A stretch of 64,000 bases of DNA from Alkalihalobacterium sp048323755 (GCF_048323755.1 NZ_JBLWFS010000002.1:248001-312000); one strand, 5' to 3'; positions 43,948 through 53,683 are shown, counted from the first letter of the stretch. Notes: generated from the sequence alone by a model not told the origin. Translations and numbers: made by a program.

Positions 43948-44907
43948 TTAAATGTCTAAGGGTTTTTCATGAAAACTAGGCTTATATAATGAACGATTTT
44001 CTAGAGCATAAACTCGATCTGAAAACTCTCCTGGCTGGACTCGTTCTAAGGCTCGATCCATCATATTCATCTTCGCATCGACGTTATCAATCATATGAAG
44101 AATTTCTGCTTCACGAATAAGAGGCGGCTTCGGACTTCCCCACTCTCCTTTACCATGATGACTAAGGACAAGGTGTTGAAGAATGAGTACTTCTTCACCG
44201 TCTATTCCGAGTTCTTTCGCTGCTTCCGCAATTTCATTAACCATAATAGTAATATGTCCAAGAAGTTTACCTTCAATCGTATAGATTGTGTCAATAGGAC
44301 CAGACAATTCTCTTACTTTACCTAAATCGTGCAAGATAATTCCAGCATATAATAAATCAGTATCTAGACTAGGGTACAGCACCGAAATTGATTTGGCTAA
44401 GTCTAACATCGATACCACATGATAGGCCAAGCCAGACACAAATTCATGATGATTTTTCGTGGCTGCCGGCGACTCAAGAAAAGCTTCTTGATGCTTCTTT
44501 AATAAATGCCTTGTAATCCTTTGAATATTGGCATTTCTCATATCAAAAATATATTGAGTGACATTCTCTAGCATTTCCTCAGGAGAAATGGGGGCCGATC
44601 GAATAAAATCTGCAATTTTTACATTATCCATTGCTGTAGTAGGGCGAATACTATTAATCTTCAATTGGTTCTTTCCGCGAAACTCAGAAAGCTCACCAAT
44701 AATATGAACGATTTCTTTACTTTTAAACGTCGCTTCATCTTCAGGGGAACAAGACCATAGTTTCGCCTCAACCTCTCCTGTATTGTCACTTAATATAAGT
44801 GTCAAAAAAGGTTTACCATTGCTAGCTGTTCCTTTGGTTGCTGTTTTTATTAAAAAGTAACTATCTAAAGAATCCCCAGTTCGATAATGGACAATTCCTT
44901 TACTCAT
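43948..44907 (-). CDS. yhaM: 3'-5' exoribonuclease YhaM
   Basis: A 319-aa protein. An N-terminal OB-fold (about 15-85; FLTLILSDNTGEVEAKLW) binds nucleic acid and a C-terminal HD domain (about 155-300) has the metal-binding HDLGKVREL and HHGKGEWGSP. It degrades RNA and single-stranded DNA from the 3' end in a Mn2+-dependent way in B. subtilis. YhaM usually precedes yhaN-yhaO; here the css/MFS genes lie between. Confidence 0.95.
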   Translation of the reverse strand: MSKGIVHYRTGDSLDSYFLIKTATKGTASNGKPFLTLILSDNTGEVEAKLWSCSPEDEATFKSKEIVHIIGELSEFRGKNQLKINSIRPTTAMDNVKIADFIRSAPISPEEMLENVTQYIFDMRNANIQRITRHLLKKHQEAFLESPAATKNHHEFVSGLAYHVVSMLDLAKSISVLYPSLDTDLLYAGIILHDLGKVRELSGPIDTIYTIEGKLLGHITIMVNEIAEAAKELGIDGEEVLILQHLVLSHHGKGEWGSPKPPLIREAEILHMIDNVDAKMNMMDRALERVQPGEFSDRVYALENRSLYKPSFHEKPLDI

Positions 44908-44983
44908 AATTACACCACTTTCAACAGTTTTCTTATTCTTAGTATATCATATAGTTCTTTTACATTAAGTAAAGAGAATGTAA

Positions 44984-46201
44984 TTAGATAACGGCTTGTC
45001 GTCGTTTTTTTCGAGATAACCAATAAATTGTAACAAAAAATGCCATTAGCAATGTCACAGCCCCTAAACTATATGGCAGAAAGATATTTACTTCAAATAA
45101 AACACCTGCTATTAAAGCACCGACGACATTTCCTAGACTCATAAACGAATTATTTAGGCCCATGACCATACCTTGATGTCCATCTGCTAATCTTGACAGC
45201 GTCGTATTTAATGCAGGACGCAATATGGAGTTACCTAAGAAAAAGAAACAAGTTGTCAAAAGAACGGTGGTAAAATTAAAAGCAAGGGACATGAATATAA
45301 ACCCGATTCCACCGACTAATAAGGCGCCTAACACAACATTGTCATCACCAAACTTTGTTGTTAAACGACCGACAAGAACGCCTTGGGCAACAGCACCGAC
45401 GACACCGACAAATACCATGATCGTCCCTACTTGACTAGGAGAGTAATTGAACTGATACAGTGCATAAATTCCGAAGATTGTTTGGAAGTTAGCTAGGGCA
45501 AAGCTCATTACGAAAACAAGGATTAACCAAAATCCAATCGGGCTCTTGATTGCTTTTCCCATCTGGACCATTTGACTTTGTTTTACTTCACTTTGTTTCA
45601 CTGCATTTGCTTCTCTTTGTTCTTTTGGAAGTGACTCAGGTAATAAAAATAAGGAGAACAATCCGGCAATACTAGCAGCAATCCCTGCAAACACAAACGG
45701 TGCAGCGAGATTGATTTCTGCTAACCATCCTCCAATCCCTGGCCCCACTACAAAGCCTAGAGCCATAGCGGCTCCTAACATTCCCATTCCTTGACCTCTT
45801 TTTTGTTCTGAAGTTCGATCAGATACAAAGGCCATCGCTGACGGCATGATCGCAGACCCAAATGCTCCGGCTAGCATTCTTGAAAGAAAAAGCATCCAAA
45901 GTTGCGTAGCAAATGCAAAAATAAATTCAGCTATTGCAAAACCAAACATTCCTAAGGCAATTAACGGTTTTCTTCCTACACGGTCCGAAAGCCTTCCCCA
46001 AAATGGTGCTAGCAAAAATTGCATAAAAGAAAAAATCGCAATAAGAATACCAAGCTCGATACTTGAAGCACCAAATTGTTCTATATAGTATGGAAGAATT
46101 GGAATAACTAATCCAATTCCCATCATAATGACAAACATATTTAACATGAGCATAATTAATGGTTTCTTACTCACTCTTTCTTCTTCCAATTGCTGCTCCA
46201 T
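44984..46201 (-). CDS. MFS multidrug-type efflux transporter
   Basis: A 405-aa protein with 12 membrane helices. The DHA1 family motifs A (GRLSDRVGRKPL) and C (ALGFVVGPGIGGWLAE) are clear, the latter marking drug:H+ antiporters related to NorA, Bmr and tetracycline exporters. It starts 34 nt after cssS on the same strand, with no terminator between, so it is probably the third gene of a cssR-cssS operon. The substrate is unknown. Confidence 0.9.
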   Translation of the reverse strand: MEQQLEEERVSKKPLIMLMLNMFVIMMGIGLVIPILPYYIEQFGASSIELGILIAIFSFMQFLLAPFWGRLSDRVGRKPLIALGMFGFAIAEFIFAFATQLWMLFLSRMLAGAFGSAIMPSAMAFVSDRTSEQKRGQGMGMLGAAMALGFVVGPGIGGWLAEINLAAPFVFAGIAASIAGLFSLFLLPESLPKEQREANAVKQSEVKQSQMVQMGKAIKSPIGFWLILVFVMSFALANFQTIFGIYALYQFNYSPSQVGTIMVFVGVVGAVAQGVLVGRLTTKFGDDNVVLGALLVGGIGFIFMSLAFNFTTVLLTTCFFFLGNSILRPALNTTLSRLADGHQGMVMGLNNSFMSLGNVVGALIAGVLFEVNIFLPYSLGAVTLLMAFFVTIYWLSRKKRRQAVI

Positions 46202-46235
46202 TAGTGATTGACCTTCTTTCTTTATTCCTCTTTTT

Positions 46236-47606
46236 TTACTCTATTTTTTTCTTTTTTGACTCACCATCATGCGGTAATACTACAAAAAAGCTCACACCTT
46301 CTTCTCTGTTTTCAACGCCAGGGTATCCACCGTGTAATTCCGCAATCCGTTTTACAATAGCTAATCCTAATCCAAACTGGCCCTTATTTCCTTTATGGAA
46401 AGGGGTAAAAATATTATGAATATCACTTACAGATATTTGATCACCGTCATTGTCAACGGTAAGTCTTACGGTTTGTTCGCTCTTTTCAGCTTTAATATAT
46501 ATTTTCTGATTGGCATATCGAAGCGCATTTTCGATAAAGTTTTCTAATAATACTTGTATTTGTTCTTTATCTCCTCTTAATTTAACATCAGCTCCGGTAA
46601 TAATGAACGTCACATCTTCACGCTGAATCCGAAAACGTTCTTCTAAGTGGAAAGCGATGGCACCAAACGTAATTTCCTCGCGAACCGGATCCTCATCTTT
46701 TAAAGAGTCTAATTTAGTAAAGTACAACATATCCTTTACACGGCGCTCCATTCGATCCGCTTCCTCAAGGATTACATTCATTGTACTTTCAATATTCTCC
46801 TTCGGCAGTATCCCGTCTTTTACACTTTGAGCATAACTTTTGATAACCATAATTGGTGTTTTTAATTCATGGGAAGCATGCTGTATAAATGTCTTTTGTG
46901 CTCGATCATAACGCATCAGGTTTTGCCGCATTCGTTCAAATTGGTAAGATAACTTTTGGAAATCATCATCGCCCTTCCATATAAAAGGTTCTTGCCAATT
47001 TCTTTTAGCAATTTGTTCAAAGTGATTTCCCAATACCGTAAGAGGTTGTCTTAAATAGTGGTTCAAATAAATCGCTGGTAATAAACTTAATGCACTCGTA
47101 AGTAGTAAAATATAAAGTAATCGTTCCCAAAGTCTATTAACCATTCGATCGCGATACGTATCCCACATGTAAGAAATTTGATAAGCTTCCTCATTTGTCG
47201 TCTTAATTTTCGTAATCACATAAAATAAAGTAGCTCCGTTATAGGTTAATTCGTAACGCCCTCTAGTTGTTTCTTGAGCAAACGCGTTTTCACCCATTTC
47301 TTGAAGAACTTCGTTCGGCACAGAGTCACCACGACGTGTACCATATTGGTTAATGACAAACAAGTGTCCTACAGACCGTTCCGCTTCACGCCGTTCGATG
47401 AAATCGACCTCTGATTGTGGTGGCGTAAAATATTCACTGTAGGGATTAGCAAACCTCGCCTGCTCTTGTTCAATAATTCGATACGTTTCTTCCGTCAAGG
47501 TTCCTTTAAGGGAGATCGGATAGATAATAATGATGGAGAGGCCAACGAGTACAATTAACGAAATAAACGAAAGCCAAATCCTCTGTGTTAAATTAACTCT
47601 AATCAT
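46236..47606 (-). CDS. cssS: Secretion-stress sensor histidine kinase CssS
   Basis: A 456-aa kinase: membrane helix (about 10-32), extracellular sensor (about 33-165), second helix (about 168-190), HAMP (about 190-243), HisKA with QHASHELKTPIMVIKSYAQS, and HATPase (NFIENALRYA, NKGQFGLGLAIVKRI). TEETYRIIEQEQ, TLFYVITKIK and KDGILPKENIEST resemble B. subtilis CssS, which senses misfolded exported protein and induces HtrA-type proteases. It overlaps cssR by 4 nt. Confidence 0.88.
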   Translation of the reverse strand: MIRVNLTQRIWLSFISLIVLVGLSIIIIYPISLKGTLTEETYRIIEQEQARFANPYSEYFTPPQSEVDFIERREAERSVGHLFVINQYGTRRGDSVPNEVLQEMGENAFAQETTRGRYELTYNGATLFYVITKIKTTNEEAYQISYMWDTYRDRMVNRLWERLLYILLLTSALSLLPAIYLNHYLRQPLTVLGNHFEQIAKRNWQEPFIWKGDDDFQKLSYQFERMRQNLMRYDRAQKTFIQHASHELKTPIMVIKSYAQSVKDGILPKENIESTMNVILEEADRMERRVKDMLYFTKLDSLKDEDPVREEITFGAIAFHLEERFRIQREDVTFIITGADVKLRGDKEQIQVLLENFIENALRYANQKIYIKAEKSEQTVRLTVDNDGDQISVSDIHNIFTPFHKGNKGQFGLGLAIVKRIAELHGGYPGVENREEGVSFFVVLPHDGESKKKKIE

Positions 47607-48283
47607 GATGATAAGACTCGATATCCATAACCATAAAGAGTTTCTAAGTGTACGCGAGGCATCTTTTTACGAACCCGTCTTACGACATCATCAACTGCTC
47701 GTTCCGAACCGTAATAGTTTTCTCCCCAAACATGCTCAATTATTTCTTCCCTTGAAAAAGCTTTACCCACTTTTCCTGTTAACAATAAGATTAAGTCCAT
47801 TTCTTTTGTCGTTAAATCAACTGGATCAGCAGGCCCGTGCTTATCGATCACCGTTCTGCCAACTGGATCAATAAGATAATCATTTAGTTCAATCTTTCGT
47901 TGTTCGTTTTGTCCAGTGCCATACACACGTGAAAGCAATTTTTTTGTTCGAATAATCAGTTCTTGAGGTAAAAACGGTTTTGCCAAATAATCATCACTAC
48001 CCATTTCTAACCCTAAAACTCGGTCCAAATCTTGATCACGAGCGGATATAAAAATAACTGGTGTATCACTATGTTCCTTTATCGCCTTCAATACTTGATA
48101 ACCATCTGTGCCAGGTAGCATAATATCTAATATCCATAAATGTGGTTTCTCTTCTATCGCTTGAACGGCTGCATCACCATTATCAAATGCTTTTACAAAC
48201 CAGCCTTCTTTTTCTAAATAGGCCTTTAACACTTGAGACAGGTTTTCTTCATCTTCTACTAAATGTACAATAAATTGATTCAT
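47603..48283 (-). CDS. cssR: Secretion-stress response regulator CssR
   Basis: A 226-aa OmpR-type regulator. The receiver has VEDEENLSQVL and the phospho-Asp in WILDIMLPGTDGYQV. PVIFISARDQDLDRVLGLEM and DDYLAKPFLPQELIIR match B. subtilis CssR closely. The C-terminal winged helix ends RKKMPRVHLETLYGYGYRV. It is first in the cssR-cssS-(MFS) group, with AGGAGGGAT before the start, and probably acts on htrA/htrB genes outside the window. Confidence 0.9.
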   Translation of the reverse strand: MNQFIVHLVEDEENLSQVLKAYLEKEGWFVKAFDNGDAAVQAIEEKPHLWILDIMLPGTDGYQVLKAIKEHSDTPVIFISARDQDLDRVLGLEMGSDDYLAKPFLPQELIIRTKKLLSRVYGTGQNEQRKIELNDYLIDPVGRTVIDKHGPADPVDLTTKEMDLILLLTGKVGKAFSREEIIEHVWGENYYGSERAVDDVVRRVRKKMPRVHLETLYGYGYRVLSS

Positions 48284-48335
48284 ACTCTTATCCCTCCTAG
48301 GATTAACAAGAAGTTGACTTTACAAACGGCAGTGC

Positions 48336-48360
48336 TTCAAAATCAACGAATATCAACTGT
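48336..48360. repeat. Solo end of a family B repeat
   Basis: TTCAAAATCAACGAATATC AACTG resembles the CCCAAAATCAACGGATACC AACAG end of the copy at 43011. The rest of the element is missing. Confidence 0.4.
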
Positions 48361-48383
48361 ATAATTTTATTCAGCTATAATTT

Positions 48384-48416
48384 TAAAAAAATCCCACTTC
48401 ATCAGCAGGATTTTTT
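48384..48416 (-). terminator. Terminator after yhaN
   Basis: The minus-strand stem AAAATCC / GGGATTTT is followed by TTTAAAAT, 80 nt after the yhaN stop. Confidence 0.6.
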
Positions 48417-48493
48417 CACTTCTTTCAAACAAATGCGTCATCACATATAATTCATATTTTATCAAATCTATTTCTTTTTATAAAGAAACATGA

Positions 48494-51463
48494 TTACGAC
48501 AGTACGAACGTTGACTCTTGTTGAAAAAGGTTTTTAATTTGTTTATGACATGAAAAGAAAAGAATTTGGTGCTTTTTAGCTACTTCCTCTATGACTGACT
48601 TGGCGTTAACCTTTCTTACATCATCAAAATTTACCATAATATCATCTAAAATAATTGGAATAGGAGATTTTACCTGATACTCCAGTGCTAAAGCGAGTCG
48701 AAGGGATAAATATAATTGTTCACCTGTCCCCTGACTCAACTCATCCGGATAAAATCGAACCCCATCATGTCGCTCAACAATGAATGTATTTTCTGAAATA
48801 GGCGCAAATAAGTGAGTATATTCTCCATTTGTCATCTGTGAGAAAATTTCTTTTGCTTTTTGAATAACAACAGGCTGCCTTTCCAGTTCATAAATCGACT
48901 TAGCCTGCTTCAATATGAATTGGCCGAGTCGCAAGGTTGCCCATTCTTTGGCAACCTCCTGGAATTCTGATTTTTTTAATTCATACGTTTGACAGAGTTG
49001 AGAATGATTCGTTCCTATTTCCAATTGTTCAATTTCATGATCTATTTTCCCAAGTTGTTTTTGATGTGCCGATTGTCGTTCTACTGCTTCTGCTAACTGC
49101 TCATTTAACATAACTAAACCTTCTTCTATGGTAACGAGCCCTTGCTCTAATTGAGAGACTACTTCTTCTTTAGTTAAACTTTCAGTTGCAATTTGGGCTT
49201 GTTGGGAGCGAAGAAATACTAATTCTTTGTTAAGCGCCTGTCTTTCAATTGCAATGTCAGCTAAATAAAAGAATTCTTCTTCCGCTCTAGCTGAACCCCT
49301 CTCTAGCCATTCAAAACGACCTTCTTGTAAATACTGAATTTTCTTTTTCAGTGTATCTATTTCGGATTTGAGTTTCTCCACACTTTTGTTTGTTTCTAAA
49401 ATTTGCATTCTTGATTTTTCTTCTAGCTCGATCACTTCATGAATTTTATGTACAAGTACAGCAAAACTCTCGTTTTCTTTTATGAACAATTCACCAGCTA
49501 TTTTCTGTCCTAAGCTGTGAATTTCCTCGAGTCGCTCACAAATTTCTGATTTTCTTTTTTTAAAGTACTTTTGATCGTTTATTAGTTGTTTCGTGTCAAC
49601 AATAAGGTCGAACAATTCTAAATGATGTTGGCAATTACCATGATGACCAAATTGATATTTTCTACACCATTCCATTAATTGATTATGGATAAGTTCAAGC
49701 TCGTTTTCACAAGTTTCAATAGCTGCTAATAATAGGTGATACCCTTTTTCATCTTGTGACAATTGTTGTTGCCTTATCTCTAATTGATTTGCTTTAACAG
49801 TATTATCGTTAAGCGTCCGTTCTAATTGTTCAATGTCTCTTTCTAACTCATGAGTTGTTCTTAAGTGTTCTAACTTTTTTTCCTGTTCTACAATTTCAGG
49901 GTGAACCATTTGGTCATTACTCATTTTGACAGTACTGTTCATATAAAGCATGATAGCAGCCGAAACAAATGCCAGAATAGAAGGAATCCACTGTTGTATA
50001 TATACTAACCATCCCACCATCCCAAATAATAATAGAGATATAAGGATAAGATAAAACCGGTTTTTCTTTTGATGATCAGAGCTTTTGGGCTGAAGCTTCT
50101 GCCAATGAATTTGTTGCTCTAACTCAAGTCTTTTGGATCTTTTCTCTTTAAGATTTATCAACTCTTGTTCGATTTCTTCTTTCTCTATGATTGACAGACA
50201 CTGTCCATGTATGTCTTTCATCTTTCCTTTCGCTTGTTCAAGTTGAAAGGACTTCGTCTTCAGTTCAACCTCTAACTGTTCTTGTTCATAAAGAGACTTT
50301 CTTTCTCGTTGCACTAGTGTTTTTAACTCTTCTTTTGCTGTTAAACTAGTTTCTGCACGCAATACGGTTTCAGTATTCCAATCACGGCCTAATCTTTCTG
50401 TATGATCTGCAATTAGTTGATTGGTTTTATGCAACTCTAGATCTACACTAGATAACTCTTCTTTTAATCTTTCATACTCATAAGTATTCTCTTTTAGCAG
50501 TAGTGCTTGTTCTTTAATTTGTTCAAAATTAGCTCTTAGTGTACCTTCCTTTGTTTGTTGCTCCTGTTCGCTTAACTTAAGTTCTAAGTCGACTAACTGC
50601 TCCTTCAATGCCTGTTCTTTTGCTATACTATCTTTCACTGCATCAATACCGTGGATTGGAAAATTTTCAATAAATGGAAGTTGCTCTAGTTGTGCAACGA
50701 TACCCGTTTCCTGAACATACAATGGCTCGATAATCTTTAATTTTTCTTGTATCTTTATTCTGCCTTTTAACAAATTAATAGTTTCGCTGATCTGCTCATA
50801 TTGAGATTGAAGGTCCCTTCGCTGCACTAGTAATTCATTATAATGATTGAGCTGACTCTCAACTTGTTTTAAACTTTTCTTCATCTCTTCTAACTGTTGT
50901 AATTTTTCATTAAGAATAGGCCTTTTCCCACTTGGCTTGAATAATTCTTGTTGTCCTTTTTCAATCTTTTTCTCAAGTTCACTTAACGAACCTTTCCCCC
51001 AAATACTTGCACCATGCAAGTATTGGTTTAATTCTTCCGTCTTTAACTGCTCCATTTTTTGTAAATCACTAGCACTAAATGAAAATATACCTAAGAAGAC
51101 CCGTTTATCTATCCCACCTAACAGGTTGTGTAATGCTTCTTCACCACTAACCGTTCCATCTTCAAAATAAACTGCAGCTTTCCCATTATTTTTCCCTTTT
51201 TGTCTTTCAATCGTAACTTTACCTACCTCTTTCATTTCTATAGTTAACTTACCACCATAACTTGCTCCTTGCTTCGGTTCATAGTGGGCACCTGCTTGAG
51301 ATTTTGTCGGAAAACCAAACAACATCACTGTGACGAACGATTTTATTGTAGACTTCCCCTTTTCGTTTTCCCCATATATAACTTGTAATCCTGTAGAATC
51401 GAAGTTAATTTGCTTATCGCAAAATTTTCCATATCCGTAAATATGTAAGTGCGTAATTCTCAT
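48494..51463 (-). CDS. yhaN: YhaN, SbcC/Rad50-like ATPase
   Basis: An 989-aa SMC/Rad50-type ATPase. Walker A is YGENEKGKST (about 30-39), long coiled coils run from about 155 to 450 and 520 to 830, and the C-terminal half has the ABC signature LSQGTGEQLYLSLRLA and Walker B IPIILDDIMVNFDD. Instead of a CxxC zinc hook the middle (residues about 469-508) has two hydrophobic stretches, LILISLLLFGMVGWLVY and ILAFVSAAIMLY, that could insert in the membrane. The ATG at 51463 overlaps the yhaO stop (TAATG). It probably works with YhaO in DNA end processing. Confidence 0.93.
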   Translation of the reverse strand: MRITHLHIYGYGKFCDKQINFDSTGLQVIYGENEKGKSTIKSFVTVMLFGFPTKSQAGAHYEPKQGASYGGKLTIEMKEVGKVTIERQKGKNNGKAAVYFEDGTVSGEEALHNLLGGIDKRVFLGIFSFSASDLQKMEQLKTEELNQYLHGASIWGKGSLSELEKKIEKGQQELFKPSGKRPILNEKLQQLEEMKKSLKQVESQLNHYNELLVQRRDLQSQYEQISETINLLKGRIKIQEKLKIIEPLYVQETGIVAQLEQLPFIENFPIHGIDAVKDSIAKEQALKEQLVDLELKLSEQEQQTKEGTLRANFEQIKEQALLLKENTYEYERLKEELSSVDLELHKTNQLIADHTERLGRDWNTETVLRAETSLTAKEELKTLVQRERKSLYEQEQLEVELKTKSFQLEQAKGKMKDIHGQCLSIIEKEEIEQELINLKEKRSKRLELEQQIHWQKLQPKSSDHQKKNRFYLILISLLLFGMVGWLVYIQQWIPSILAFVSAAIMLYMNSTVKMSNDQMVHPEIVEQEKKLEHLRTTHELERDIEQLERTLNDNTVKANQLEIRQQQLSQDEKGYHLLLAAIETCENELELIHNQLMEWCRKYQFGHHGNCQHHLELFDLIVDTKQLINDQKYFKKRKSEICERLEEIHSLGQKIAGELFIKENESFAVLVHKIHEVIELEEKSRMQILETNKSVEKLKSEIDTLKKKIQYLQEGRFEWLERGSARAEEEFFYLADIAIERQALNKELVFLRSQQAQIATESLTKEEVVSQLEQGLVTIEEGLVMLNEQLAEAVERQSAHQKQLGKIDHEIEQLEIGTNHSQLCQTYELKKSEFQEVAKEWATLRLGQFILKQAKSIYELERQPVVIQKAKEIFSQMTNGEYTHLFAPISENTFIVERHDGVRFYPDELSQGTGEQLYLSLRLALALEYQVKSPIPIILDDIMVNFDDVRKVNAKSVIEEVAKKHQILFFSCHKQIKNLFQQESTFVLS

Positions 51464-52704
51464 TAACCCCACTCCTTTAATAATTCTTTTAATAATAGAT
51501 CTCGGCCATCTTCTAGTAGTTTTTCAAGATCCTCACAACTCAATGGCTCTAGGAATGGTTTAGCTTTTCGATGATTATATAATTCTTTAAGTACTTCTTT
51601 TACATCCTCATGAGAACTTTCAATTAATTCCGCCGTAACTCTCGTAATATCACCTAAAAAGTCATCTTGCTGTTGTAATTGATGGATATCCCATTTCTTT
51701 TTTGTGTTATTTTCATACGAAGAAATCCAAACGAAAGTTTCTTCATCGTCTTGATCTTCATTCACATGTGTTATCCAATCCTCTATCTGATCTTTTTCTT
51801 CTAAGAGATCTGAAATTGGTCCTTCCCCCGTAAATTGGAGATGTAACATGAAGCTTTTCTTTAATGTCCGTCTATCATCAATCATTTGTTCACAGTAAGC
51901 TAAAAATTGATCATGTGTTTGGATGTTGTTAATGGGAATTTCTAACGTTTCCCAAAGTAATGGAGCTGTTTTATAAAATTCGGCATGAACATCATTTGTT
52001 TCATCGATCTCTACTAATAAACAGCCTTTTTCCCCTGTTTCTTTCCTATGCCTGCCTTGAATATTTCCCGGGTAGAAAATTGCTGATTTTAGTTGAATCC
52101 TTTGATGTATATGTCCTAAAGCCCAGTAGTTAAAATCTTTTTCTTCTAATTCCTTCGTATGGAATGGTGCATATGGATTGTGACCAGTTATACTATGCTC
52201 TTGCCCATGAAGCATTCCAATATGGAAGTCTGTTCCCACGATTTTTTTATACTGGTCAATTTTTCTTTCATATATTTCTCGCTCCTGATAACTAAACCCG
52301 TAGATATGAGCTGTTGTACCATTTGAACTAACAAAACGTTTACATTCTATTTCGCTTGAAAAGAAATGAACATTATTTGTCCAACTCACAGACACCCAAT
52401 TACCATTAAGGTGATCGTGATTCCCGTGGATAATATAAACTGGAATGTTTTCTTCGTCTAATCTTGCAAATTCTTTTCTAAGAAAAAGTTGAGCTTTTAA
52501 ACTTCTTTGATCATGATCATATAAGTCGCCTGAGATCAATATAAAATCAACTTGTTGTTCTATCGCAAGGTCAATTATTTTCCTAAATGAATAAAACGAG
52601 CTTTGATATATTTGTTTAAGCAGAGGTTCAGGTAAATGCGCCAAACCTTTAAAAGGACTATCCAAATGTAAATCAGCAGTATGTATAAAACGCAACTGTT
52701 TCAA
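51463..52704 (-). CDS. yhaO: YhaO, SbcD/Mre11-like nuclease
   Basis: A 413-aa calcineurin-like metallophosphoesterase. The five metal motifs are visible: TADLHLDSPF, ISGDLYDHD, GNHDHLNG, MLHGQEHS and LGHIHQR. It is the nuclease partner of YhaN and is translationally coupled to it. The start is TTG at 52704 with GAGGTGGTG upstream; the family N-terminus LRFIHTADLHLDSPF follows at once, so no earlier start is needed. It may carry out double-strand break repair. Confidence 0.93.
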   Translation of the reverse strand: MKQLRFIHTADLHLDSPFKGLAHLPEPLLKQIYQSSFYSFRKIIDLAIEQQVDFILISGDLYDHDQRSLKAQLFLRKEFARLDEENIPVYIIHGNHDHLNGNWVSVSWTNNVHFFSSEIECKRFVSSNGTTAHIYGFSYQEREIYERKIDQYKKIVGTDFHIGMLHGQEHSITGHNPYAPFHTKELEEKDFNYWALGHIHQRIQLKSAIFYPGNIQGRHRKETGEKGCLLVEIDETNDVHAEFYKTAPLLWETLEIPINNIQTHDQFLAYCEQMIDDRRTLKKSFMLHLQFTGEGPISDLLEEKDQIEDWITHVNEDQDDEETFVWISSYENNTKKKWDIHQLQQQDDFLGDITRVTAELIESSHEDVKEVLKELYNHRKAKPFLEPLSCEDLEKLLEDGRDLLLKELLKEWG

Positions 52705-53058
52705 TGTTTCACCACCTCATAGAAACTCTTTCTGTTTTTCATAGCTTTATTATACCAAAAAGTGAACGTGTGTTCTATCAAGACTCAAATAGTTTGACTG
52801 CTTTAGAAAAGAGTAAAGAGGTGATAACCATAAGCACGTCATCAATTCCATCTCCTGTTGCTTACGACGGTTCTCTTCTCATAGATATTTCCTCTAGTGG
52901 ATACCATTCAGGCGTTTTTGTTGATGGGTTCCTGGGTTCCCCTAAGGTGTTCCTCTACCGCTCATCATTCCGTGCTTTTCGTTTACGCTTTCTCCTAATT
53001 TTCCCCTCTCTCTCTGCTCCTCCTTGTTTTTTCCTCTATGGTGAACTAACAGCGCAAA
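52705..53058. other. Intergenic region with a long pyrimidine tract
   Basis: There are 354 bp between yhaO and the terminator of the next gene. The plus strand from 52989 to 53037 is about 90% pyrimidine (TTTCTCCTAATTTTCCCCTC, TCTCTCTGCTCCTCCTTG). A direct repeat GGGTTCC lies at 52926-52940. An open frame crosses the region but has no conserved features. No gene called. Confidence 0.5.
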
Positions 53059-53083
53059 CAAAAAAAGGAGGCCCAGCCTCCTT
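53058..53083 (-). terminator. Terminator of the Tyr/Pro-rich protein gene
   Basis: The minus-strand stem AAGGAGGC / GCCTCCTT (the arm continues GGGCCTCCTT) is followed by TTTTTGTTTG. Confidence 0.8.
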
Positions 53084-53100
53084 AAATGTTTTATTTAATC

Positions 53101-53430
53101 TTACCACCAAAAATAAGGTAATAACGAAATGGCAGTTAAAGCTGCTAATGGCAAGACGAGTCGACGAAATGGCCGTGGTCGTGGATAGAATGGATACGGA
53201 GCATAGGGATATCCAAATCCACCGTAGGGGTAACCCCATTGTCTTTCATCGCTTCTCATATATCCATGACCGGATTGCTGCATATCATCCATTGGCACCG
53301 CTAAGTATACATGATCATTATCAACGTGTTCGATAATACCGTGAAACGTTTGTTGATCCGCCGTTTGTACCATTACATTCTGATTCATGTATTGCTGACA
53401 TAGCGATTGCATGTACTGTTTATTATACAT
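53101..53430 (-). CDS. Small Tyr/Pro/Gly-rich protein, possibly spore-associated, unknown
   Basis: A 109-aa protein from the ATG at 53430 with GAGGAGGGCG upstream; 14 earlier codons lack a site. The first half is hydrophilic, with a strand-rich FHGIIEHVDNDHVYLAVP that resembles an Sm/Hfq-like beta turn. The middle is WGYPYGGFGYPYAPYPFYP, as in coat-like proteins, and the end is one hydrophobic segment (VLPLAALTAISLLPYFWW). Family not recognised; a spore-surface role is inferred only from composition. Confidence 0.7.
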   Translation of the reverse strand: MYNKQYMQSLCQQYMNQNVMVQTADQQTFHGIIEHVDNDHVYLAVPMDDMQQSGHGYMRSDERQWGYPYGGFGYPYAPYPFYPRPRPFRRLVLPLAALTAISLLPYFWW

Positions 53431-53490
53431 GTTTACGCCCTCCTCATGATTAATCCATTTCATCATATTCAACGTTGGGCGAATGGTTAC

Positions 53491-53616
53491 AAGAAAAGCG
53501 CAAGGCGCCTGCTTATCGGCGACAAGCGCTGGAGGGCCAGCAATAAGTGTCTTTCTCTTTTAGACACGTTTGATGGACCGAAGCGACCTCGAGCCGATGG
53601 CGCCTGGAGCTAGACA
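53491..53616. repeat. Family C repeat, copy 2
   Basis: AAGAAAAGCGCAAGGCGCCT, TATCGGCGACAAGCGCTGG, AAGCGACCTCGAGCCGATGG, CGCCTGGAGCTAGACA (shown in parts). The ends are complementary (GGCGCC...GGCGCC; CATCGGCTCGAGGTCGCTT type). Confidence 0.85.
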
Positions 53617-53642
53617 TCTCGAATTTTATGATTTCCTACTTT

Positions 53643-53683
53643 CAAAAATGAAAGAGGATGACTAAGATGTCACCCTCTTTCAT
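53643..53683 (-). terminator. Terminator after yidC
   Basis: The minus-strand stem AATGAAAGAGGGTGAC / GTCATCCTCTTTCATT is followed by TTTG, within 50 nt of the yidC stop. Confidence 0.75.

Noticed and set aside
52704..53336. Plus-strand frame of 210 codons
   Set aside because: It starts opposite the yhaO start, crosses a pyrimidine tract and a terminator, and ends antisense to the Tyr-rich protein gene; composition is not protein-like.
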